NCBI RefSeq assembly: GCF_001578705.1
Contig: NZ_KQ969038.1
Span: 1 to 64,000 of the forward strand
Source: Streptococcus oralis
Lineage (GTDB): Bacteria; Bacillota; Bacilli; Lactobacillales; Streptococcaceae
Length of the DNA: 64,000 bases
Direction of reading: 5' to 3'
Shown here: piece by piece, positions 58,096 to 64,000 of the stretch
How positions within the stretch are numbered: the first letter of the stretch is position 1
Layout of the letters: each line of letters opens with the position of its first letter
The notes under the pieces: model-generated
What the model saw: only the letters and a program-made list of their open reading frames with translations
Told to the model about the DNA's origin: nothing
The model's database searches: none
Made by a program: the position numbers and the translations under genes

Positions 58096-59041
58096 AAGCA
58101 AACATACCAAACTCTTCTGCCTTCTCATTATTCTGGCCATCGGGGCTTGTCTCCTCTACTTTTGGCCCTTCACCCATCTGTCTGCCTTTGCCTGGAAGTT
58201 GCGTTCCCAAAAGATGGTTGTTTATCTCTTGGTAGCCATCGCGACAGGGATTTCGACCATCAGTTTTCAAACCCTGACGGAAAATCGTTTCCTGACACCT
58301 AGTATTTTGGGAATCGAATCCTTCTATGTTCTGCTTCAGACCCTACTACTGATATTTGAAAGCAAATTTCTACAGCTTGGAAAGTCTCCAATCTTAGAAT
58401 TCCTAGTCTTGCTTCTGCTTCAATCCCTCTTCTTTCTCGCCTTACAAGGTTACTTGAAGACGCTGATGAAGCAAGATCTGGTCTTCATTCTGCTGATCTG
58501 TCTAGCCCTCGGAAGTCTCTTTCGAAATATCAGTACCTTCCTACAAGTTCTGATGGATCCAAATGAATACGATAAACTGCAGAACAGTCTCTTTGCCTCC
58601 TTTCAGCATCTCAACACTTCCATCCTAGCTATCGGTTCTCTGATCATCCTTGCCTTGACAATCTTTTTCTTTCGAAAAGCAGTCGTTCTGGATGTATTGC
58701 ACCTGCAAAGAGAAACGTCTCAGATACTGGGACTCGATGTTGAAAAAGAACAGAGGGAACTCCTCTGGGGCATCGTGCTTTTGACCTCAACAGCCACTGC
58801 CTTGGTAGGGCCTATGGCCTTCTTCGGCTTTATGCTGGCCAATCTTACCTACCTGATTGTCAAAGATTATCGGCACAAGTTGCTCTTTATCGTAGCCATT
58901 CTGATTGGATTTATTAGCTTGACCTTGGGGCAAGCCCTTATTGAACGAGTCTTTGCACTGGAAATTCGCATCAGCATGATCATCGAGAGTGTGGGTGGCT
59001 TCTTATTCTTTATCTTACTTTATAGGAGGGCACGTCGGTGA
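58085..59041 (+). CDS. piuC: Iron ABC transporter permease (PiuC, FecCD family)
   Basis: A 318-residue second FecCD permease with VGPMAFFGFMLANLTYLI as the coupling segment. It overlaps the end of piuB by 11 bases. In this operon type the two permeases form a heterodimer. Confidence 0.9.
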   Translation: MQFKSKHTKLFCLLIILAIGACLLYFWPFTHLSAFAWKLRSQKMVVYLLVAIATGISTISFQTLTENRFLTPSILGIESFYVLLQTLLLIFESKFLQLGKSPILEFLVLLLLQSLFFLALQGYLKTLMKQDLVFILLICLALGSLFRNISTFLQVLMDPNEYDKLQNSLFASFQHLNTSILAIGSLIILALTIFFFRKAVVLDVLHLQRETSQILGLDVEKEQRELLWGIVLLTSTATALVGPMAFFGFMLANLTYLIVKDYRHKLLFIVAILIGFISLTLGQALIERVFALEIRISMIIESVGGFLFFILLYRRARR

Positions 59042-59790
59042 AACTAGAAAACATTGACAAATCCATTCAAAAACAGGATATTTTGCAAGACATTACCCTT
59101 GAAGTCAGTCCTCATAAACTTACAGCCTTCATTGGTCCAAATGGTGCTGGAAAATCAACTCTCCTCTCCATTATGAGCAGACTGACCAAGAAGGATCAAG
59201 GAATCCTCAGTATCAAAGGTCGTGAAATTGAAAGTTGGAATTCGCAAGAACTAGCCAAAGAACTGACTATCCTAAAGCAGAAGATCAATTACCAAGCCAA
59301 ATTGACTGTAGAAGAACTGGTCAGCTTTGGACGTTTTCCCTACAGTCGAGGTAGACTCAGAACAGAAGACTGGGAAAAAATCCGAGAAACTCTGGACTAT
59401 CTGGAACTGACCAACTTAAAAGACCGCTACATCGATAGTCTGTCTGGTGGACAGCTCCAACGTGTTTTTATCGCTATGGTACTAGCCCAGGATACAGACT
59501 TTATCTTGCTGGACGAACCGCTCAACAATCTCGATATCAAGCAAAGTGTCAGCATGATGCAGATTCTTCGGCGACTGGTGGAGGAACTAGGGAAGACCAT
59601 TATCATCGTTCTCCACGATATCAACATGGCCAGCCAGTATGCGGATGAAATTGTTGCCTTCAAGGACGGTCAAGTCTTTTGCAAGGGAACGACTGCTCAA
59701 ATCATGCAGGCTGACCTGCTCAGTCAACTTTATGAGATTCCCATCACGCTGGCTGATATCAATGGCAAAAAAATCTGTATCTATAGCTAG
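59038..59790 (+). CDS. piuD: Iron ABC transporter ATP-binding protein (PiuD)
   Basis: A 250-residue FepC-type ATPase. Walker A GPNGAGKS is at 33-40, signature LSGGQLQRV near 135, Walker B LLDEP near 157 and the H-loop VLHDINM near 190. It starts at a GTG that overlaps the piuC stop codon by three bases. Confidence 0.93.
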   Translation: MKLENIDKSIQKQDILQDITLEVSPHKLTAFIGPNGAGKSTLLSIMSRLTKKDQGILSIKGREIESWNSQELAKELTILKQKINYQAKLTVEELVSFGRFPYSRGRLRTEDWEKIRETLDYLELTNLKDRYIDSLSGGQLQRVFIAMVLAQDTDFILLDEPLNNLDIKQSVSMMQILRRLVEELGKTIIIVLHDINMASQYADEIVAFKDGQVFCKGTTAQIMQADLLSQLYEIPITLADINGKKICIYS

Positions 59791-59890
59791 TAACTCAGAA
59801 ACTCGAGTTAGAGAACCCTCTGTCTCTTAGCTAACAAGCCTATCTAAGAGCCCCCCCTACATCGTTATCACATTTTAAAAAGGAGAAATC

Positions 59891-60856
59891 ATGAAAACAT
59901 CCCTTAAACTTTATCTCACTGCCCTAGCGGCTAGCTTCTTGCTCTTACTTGGTGCATGTAGTACAACTAAAACTACGAAGCAAACAGAGACAAGCAGTTC
60001 TGCTCAAACAGAAGTAACTATCAAAAGTTCACTAGACGACGTCAAACTTTCAAAAGTTCCTGAAAAGATTGTTACCTTTGACCTTGGTGCTGCGGATACT
60101 ATTCGTGCTCTTGGATTTGAAAAAAATATCGTCGGAATGCCTACAAAAACTGTTCCTACTTACCTAAAAGATCTTGCAGGAAATGTCAACAATGTGGGTT
60201 CTATGGTTGAGCCAGACCTAGAAGCCATCGCTGCTCTTGAACCGGATTTGATTATTGCTTCTCCACGTACACAAAAATTCGTAGACAAATTCAAAGAAAT
60301 CGCTCCAACAGTCCTCTTCCAAGCAAGCAAGGACGACTACTGGACTTCAACTAAAACCAACATCCAATCACTAGCTGCTGCCTTCGGTGAGACAGGTACA
60401 CAGAAAGCCAAGGAAGAATTGGCCAACCTAGACAAGAGCATCCAAGAAGTTGCTACTAAAAATGAAAGTTCTGACAAAAAAGCCCTTGCTATCCTCCTCA
60501 ATGAAGGAAAAATGGCTGCCTTTGGTGCCCAATCTCGTTTCTCTTTCTTGTACCAAACCTTGAAATTCAAACCAACTGATACTCAATTTGAAGACTCTCG
60601 CCACGGACAGGAAGTCAGCTTTGAAAGTGTGAAAGAAATCAACCCTGACATCCTCTTTGTCATCAACCGTACCCTTGCCATCGGTGGGGACAACTCTAGC
60701 AACGATGGCGTCCTAGAAAATGCCCTTATCGCTGAAACTCCTGCCGCTAAAAATGGTAAAATCATCCAACTAACACCAGACCTCTGGTACCTAAGCGGAG
60801 GCGGACTTGAATCAACTAAACTCATGATCGAAGACGCTCAAAAAGCTTTGAAATAA
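59891..60856 (+). CDS. piuA: Iron-compound-binding lipoprotein (PiuA)
   Basis: A 321-residue lipoprotein: signal peptide with lipobox LGAC (lipidated C23), a Thr/Ser/Gln-rich linker, then a helical-backbone class III substrate-binding protein (FepB/FatB-like). KIVTFDLGAADTIRALG opens the first lobe and DLWYLSGGG is near the end. Pneumococcal PiuA binds haem and catechol-type iron complexes. AAGGAG precedes the ATG. It is 100 bases after piuD; that gap has a hairpin, CTCTTAG/CTAAGAG. Confidence 0.9.
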   Translation: MKTSLKLYLTALAASFLLLLGACSTTKTTKQTETSSSAQTEVTIKSSLDDVKLSKVPEKIVTFDLGAADTIRALGFEKNIVGMPTKTVPTYLKDLAGNVNNVGSMVEPDLEAIAALEPDLIIASPRTQKFVDKFKEIAPTVLFQASKDDYWTSTKTNIQSLAAAFGETGTQKAKEELANLDKSIQEVATKNESSDKKALAILLNEGKMAAFGAQSRFSFLYQTLKFKPTDTQFEDSRHGQEVSFESVKEINPDILFVINRTLAIGGDNSSNDGVLENALIAETPAAKNGKIIQLTPDLWYLSGGGLESTKLMIEDAQKALK

Positions 60857-60863
60857 GCAAGAA

Positions 60864-60895
60864 AACCCAACATCAAATGATGTTGGGTTATTTTT
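60864..60895 (+). terminator. Terminator of the piu operon, overlapping the end of yidD
   Basis: A perfect 11-bp stem, AACCCAACATC (60864-60874) / GATGTTGGGTT (60879-60889), then ATTTTTC on the plus strand. Its right arm overlaps the stop codon of the convergent yidD gene (60888-60890). Confidence 0.88.
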
Positions 60896-61130
60896 CTTCT
60901 TGATTTCGTTTGAGAGAAAAGTGGTCTGGGACAAGGTCCTTGCCTGTTTTCGACCAAGGGTGGCAACGCAAAACCCGAGCCAAGCCCATCAAAACACCCT
61001 TGAAGCCATGCTTTTCAATGGCTTGAATCATGTAGTTGGAACAAGTCGGCTCAAAGCGACAAGAAGGTGGAAAGGCTGGTGAGATAAAACGTTGGTAAAA
61101 GCGTACAGGCGCTATTAAGATTCGTTTCAT
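60888..61130 (-). CDS. yidD: Membrane protein insertion efficiency factor YidD
   Basis: An 80-residue YidD: the [27 protein letters not shown] motif and RVLRCHPW with conserved cysteines. It is a small amphipathic peripheral membrane protein that helps YidC insertion in other bacteria. Its start overlaps the rluB stop by one base. Confidence 0.93.
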   Translation of the reverse strand: MKRILIAPVRFYQRFISPAFPPSCRFEPTCSNYMIQAIEKHGFKGVLMGLARVLRCHPWSKTGKDLVPDHFSLKRNQEEK

Positions 61131-61852
61131 TATTTCTTGGTTACAGCCATAGTGTGTAGTTGGCTGATTTCTTTTTTATTAAGGCGACGGGATTCTCCTG
61201 GACGAAGACCTGTCAAGTCTAAGTGTCCAAAACGTGTCCGAGACAACTTATCCACTTGAAGACCGACGGCTTCAAACATCTTTTTAACCTGATGATTACG
61301 CCCTTCATGGATGGTCAACTGTACCACTGAGCGGTTTTTGACTGGATCCACTTTGAGAATCTCATAGACAGCTGGCTTGGTTTTCTTGCCATCAATCTCA
61401 AGACCACGGGTCAAGGGGCGGAGATTTTCTTTGTTGGCCACACCTTTAACACGCGCGACATAGACCTTGTCAATCTCATTACGGGGGTGAATCATCTCAT
61501 CTGTAAAATCACCATCATTGGTCAAAATCAAGACACCGGATGTATCCCAGTCCAAACGCCCCACAGGGTAAATACGCTCTTTCACATTGGGCAAGAGATC
61601 GACAACTGTCTTGCGGCCCTTGTCATCTGTCACACTGGAAATCACACCGCGTGGTTTGTTGAGCAGGTAGTAGACCTTTTCTTCGTTATAGATAGGTTGA
61701 CCTTCAACTTCGACCTTATCGCCAGACTTGATGGTGGTTGCGAGTTCACGTACTACCTGTCCGTTGACGGTTACCAAGCCTTGCTTGATCAACTCTTCTG
61801 CTTTTCTCCTACTGGCCACACCTGCGTGGGCAATATATTTATTGATTCTCAT
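61130..61852 (-). CDS. rluB: 23S rRNA pseudouridine synthase RluB
   Basis: A 240-residue RsuA/RluB/RluE family enzyme. An S4 domain (1-60, [22 protein letters not shown]) is followed by a catalytic domain with the Asp in GRLDWDTSG and the [16 protein letters not shown] motif. It is predicted to modify 23S U2605-equivalent. The start overlaps scpB. Confidence 0.92.
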   Translation of the reverse strand: MRINKYIAHAGVASRRKAEELIKQGLVTVNGQVVRELATTIKSGDKVEVEGQPIYNEEKVYYLLNKPRGVISSVTDDKGRKTVVDLLPNVKERIYPVGRLDWDTSGVLILTNDGDFTDEMIHPRNEIDKVYVARVKGVANKENLRPLTRGLEIDGKKTKPAVYEILKVDPVKNRSVVQLTIHEGRNHQVKKMFEAVGLQVDKLSRTRFGHLDLTGLRPGESRRLNKKEISQLHTMAVTKK

Positions 61853-62408
61853 CTTCTTCTATCCTTTCACCAAATAATTGGCTTTCTTGGGCTTGAATCT
61901 CAAGCTCATCAATCACTGGCAGTTCTTCCAAATGGTTAATCCCCATGTAATCTAGGAAATAATCCGTAGTCACATAGAGATTAGGGCGGCCCAAAACTTC
62001 TTTTTTTCCATCTTCTCTTATTAATTCAAAAGCTTGTAGCTTAGCTAGAGCTCCACTAGAATTGACCCCACGAATAGCATCAATCTCAATTCGGGTAATC
62101 GGTTGCTTGTAGGCAATGATGGACAAGGTCTCAAGGGCAGCCCGAGACAAACTCTGGTTGATAGGCGCCTTGGAGTATTCCTTCAAAATCTCTGCAAATT
62201 GAGGCTTGGTGACCAATCTGTAAGCTCCACCTGTCTCAATCAAAGCCAAACTGGAATCTGGGTCATTTTCATACTTATGGGCTAATTTTTCTAAACTCTG
62301 TTGGATGCCTGTCGGGGGAAGTGAGAGGAGTTCAGCCAACTGACGAACCCGAATCCCATCTTCACCTGCCACAAACAAGAGCGCTTCTATTTCTGCTAAA
62401 GTACTCAT
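61839..62408 (-). CDS. scpB: Segregation and condensation protein ScpB
   Basis: A 189-residue paired winged-helix kleisin partner: [34 protein letters not shown] and [15 protein letters not shown]. It forms the SMC-ScpA-ScpB complex. It overlaps rluB by 14 bases and follows scpA by 18 bases. Confidence 0.97.
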   Translation of the reverse strand: MSTLAEIEALLFVAGEDGIRVRQLAELLSLPPTGIQQSLEKLAHKYENDPDSSLALIETGGAYRLVTKPQFAEILKEYSKAPINQSLSRAALETLSIIAYKQPITRIEIDAIRGVNSSGALAKLQAFELIREDGKKEVLGRPNLYVTTDYFLDYMGINHLEELPVIDELEIQAQESQLFGERIEEDENQ

Positions 62409-62426
62409 CTTTCCTCTCTATCAAGT

Positions 62427-63155
62427 CTAGCTTTGTGCCTCTTGACTTTCTTCCTTCTTTTCCATAAGATAGATATCTCCGAAACTCTCCTCTTGCACGA
62501 GGATCAGTTCCTGAGTTTTGATTAACTCTAGGGTTGCCAAAAAGAGGGTAATGACCTCTTGTACATTCTGGGCTTCCTTGAACAAATCCTGCAAGCGCAA
62601 CTGGTCTCGTCCAGACAAGGACTCTTTTACGATGACCATCATGTCCTCAATCTTATACTCATCTCGCAGGATAGTCGTGTGATTTTGTGCGAACTCCTCT
62701 TTTTTCTTGGCTAGGATATTTGAAAAAGCCAAAAAGAGGTCAATGGTCGTCTTGTCATGCACAAGCTCCGCATCTTCGTAAATCAACTCTGTCGGCGCTT
62801 TGGAATAGTACTGGGCCCGATCTTGGTGCTTAGCCTCCAAGTGCTCACCCAAGAGCTTGAACTTGCGGTATTCTTCGATTTGAGAGAGAAGGTCCTGCTC
62901 CAGATCATCCTCCAAGTCTGTCACTTCTGCTACCTTTGGCAAGAGCTTGCGACTCTTGATCAGCATGAGCTGACTAGCCATGACCATATACTCGCCCGTC
63001 ACTTCCAGACGCATGGCCTGCAGGGTTGAGACATAGGCTAGATACTGTTCGATAACTTCTGTAATGGGCACATCGTAGATATCCATCTGGTACTTTGAGA
63101 CTAGGTGCAAGAGCAGGTCCAGGGGCCCTTCAAAATCTTTTAATTTAATATCCAT
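62427..63155 (-). CDS. scpA: Segregation and condensation protein ScpA
   Basis: A 242-residue kleisin: [29 protein letters not shown] at the N-terminus binds the SMC neck, and a winged helix near the C-terminus binds the SMC head. Its ATG overlaps the stop codon of the XerD-like gene (TAATG). Confidence 0.97.
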   Translation of the reverse strand: MDIKLKDFEGPLDLLLHLVSKYQMDIYDVPITEVIEQYLAYVSTLQAMRLEVTGEYMVMASQLMLIKSRKLLPKVAEVTDLEDDLEQDLLSQIEEYRKFKLLGEHLEAKHQDRAQYYSKAPTELIYEDAELVHDKTTIDLFLAFSNILAKKKEEFAQNHTTILRDEYKIEDMMVIVKESLSGRDQLRLQDLFKEAQNVQEVITLFLATLELIKTQELILVQEESFGDIYLMEKKEESQEAQS

Positions 63156-63895
63156 TATCTATATTTTTCTAAGGTCAGGACTGTTTTTAATCCTAATTTT
63201 TTTGCAATTTCGTACAAATCGACCTTCTTTTCTATCTGTCTTAGAATGAACTGTTCTCGCAAGGCTTGGGCTGATAGGGTTGGGAAACCTTTCTCCTTAA
63301 CAAAGGACTCCAGCTGACGAAAGGCCCACTGACGAGAATAGGCTTTCCCTCCCCTTTCAAAGAGATAGGTCTGCCCCATCAAGGGTTCCAATTCTGGAAG
63401 CAAGGTCGTGGGAATGGTGACAATCCTCTGTTGGGAAGCCTTGTTAATTCGCAACACCTGAAAATCCAGATTGATATCTGCAACCTTAAGGGCTAAAATC
63501 TCACTTGGTAAGAGCCCTATTTCCAAGATAAGAAGCGCCAGCAAACGTCCTTCTGGATGATTACTTTCCTGCCAAAAAGAGTCTAGGTCTAGAATCTCTG
63601 GCTTTTCAGTCTTCTTTTCAGCTTGTTTGGCTAATTCCAGACGGTAAAAACTGTCCACTTCTTCTTTTCGATAGAGAAAGTAGAGAAATTGGTTACAGGC
63701 CGAAAGTTTTCGCTTCTGGGCGCTGATTTTTAGATTGGCTAGCTGGGCTTGGTAAATCTTGAGACTGGTCTCAGAGATCCGTTCCCCTACCATGTCTAAA
63801 AACTGTTCCAGATCATATCTATAGGACTGCTTGGAATTGGCAGACAAACCCTGCTTTCCCTCTAAAAAGTCTGAAATCCTATCTCTCATTTGCAT
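63155..63895 (-). CDS. XerD-like tyrosine recombinase homolog with degenerate catalytic site
   Basis: 246 residues with the two-domain layout of tyrosine recombinases: SAM-like core-binding domain (about 1-95) and catalytic domain (about 100-246). The first catalytic arginine is replaced ([12 protein letters not shown] instead of TGLR-type). In box II only the arginine of ALREQF remains, without the usual histidines. The terminal EKYR may hold the tyrosine. Streptococci resolve chromosomes with XerS elsewhere, so this conserved gene next to scpA is probably not a normal recombinase. A second ATG at 63889 is possible. Confidence 0.85.
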   Translation of the reverse strand: MQMRDRISDFLEGKQGLSANSKQSYRYDLEQFLDMVGERISETSLKIYQAQLANLKISAQKRKLSACNQFLYFLYRKEEVDSFYRLELAKQAEKKTEKPEILDLDSFWQESNHPEGRLLALLILEIGLLPSEILALKVADINLDFQVLRINKASQQRIVTIPTTLLPELEPLMGQTYLFERGGKAYSRQWAFRQLESFVKEKGFPTLSAQALREQFILRQIEKKVDLYEIAKKLGLKTVLTLEKYR

Positions 63896-64000
63896 CGAAT
63901 CTCATATTCCTTACTAAAGTCATGCAAGAGGGCATTAACGGCCTTGAGGATAGACTTGCGCGTGATGATTCCTTGAAAAATCCCTTCATCATCTACCACT
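63886..64000 (-). CDS. C-terminal end of a CBS-domain protein (partial)
   Basis: The last 37 codons of a gene that begins outside the window: VVDDEGIFQGIITRKSIL is the end of a CBS unit, followed by KAVNALLHDF and a short tail. The stop codon overlaps the start of the XerD-like gene by 10 bases. CBS proteins bind adenine nucleotides or cyclic dinucleotides. Confidence 0.8.
   Translation of the reverse strand, partial: VVDDEGIFQGIITRKSILKAVNALLHDFSKEYEIRCK

Noticed and set aside
63155-63895. Calling this gene xerD or xerS, the dif recombinase
   Set aside because: Catalytic residues are degenerate and streptococcal XerS is a longer, separate protein.

Overview
The window looks like chromosomal DNA of a Mitis-group Streptococcus (S. 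pneumoniae / mitis / oralis relatives). Evidence for this is low-GC sequence, a competence SigX (cin) box before ssbB, CIRCE sites for HrcA, a BOX-type repeat, a Piu-type iron uptake operon, CcrZ next to TrmB, a YSIRK/LPXTG endo-beta-N-acetylglucosaminidase (EndoD type) and GlnR-glnA. Species cannot be fixed from the sequence alone. No prophage, insertion sequence, integrative element or CRISPR array was seen.

Layout. 1-290: promoter and leader of an rRNA operon whose 16S gene lies just left of the window, with tRNA-Glu upstream. 294-8802: rlmD paralog, divergent recX and a DUF402 gene, then queH, groESL, ssbB, an SDR, ytpR, thioredoxin and a DUF4651 gene. 8988-11604: pyrG with a CTP-sensing type leader, then rpoE. 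11621-19012: a DUF3883 gene, valS, a large AT-rich SF1 helicase gene and a GNAT gene. Helicase and GNAT sit between a T-box leader and valS, so they appear to belong to the T-box-controlled operon. 19013-21337: HhH protein, DUF1912 protein, and a hemerythrin/PAS protein coupled to a DUF1858 protein. 21434-27108: the rimP-nusA-ylxR-ylxQ-infB-rbfA translation operon. 27146-30434: ecsAB-ccrZ-trmB. 30465-31886: a HIT protein and two small membrane-anchored proteins. 31966-37906: hrcA-grpE-dnaK-(DJ-1-like)-dnaJ, with two CIRCE sites and structured intergenic regions. 37931-39442: a PadR/DUF2812 module in which one DUF2812 gene has an in-frame stop. 39487-43206: glnRA, an ArAE-type membrane protein and pgk. 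43280-48422: the least familiar locus, a 1039-residue secreted protein translationally coupled to four tandem paralogs of a small membrane-anchored protein, plus the vestige of a fifth. 48669-53571: EndoD-type GH85 enzyme under a CcpA-type (cre) promoter. 53792-64000: Na/Pi cotransporter, a bacteriocin-immunity-like gene, pepA, piuBCDA iron uptake, yidD, rluB, scpB, scpA, a degenerate XerD-like gene and the end of a CBS-domain gene.

Most of the window is house-keeping machinery in long co-directional minus-strand operons: protein folding under HrcA, translation, nitrogen control under GlnR, nucleotide synthesis and chromosome segregation. Candidate novelty lies in two places. The first is the secreted-protein plus tandem-paralog locus (43280-48422), which has the architecture of a toxin/immunity or surface effector/partner system. 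The second is the helicase (with a DUF3883 nuclease-like gene on the other side of valS) that seems to have been placed under valine-tRNA-responsive T-box control. Functions proposed for these two are inference. Gene coordinates include the stop codon. Where a start was moved from the longest open frame, the reason is given.
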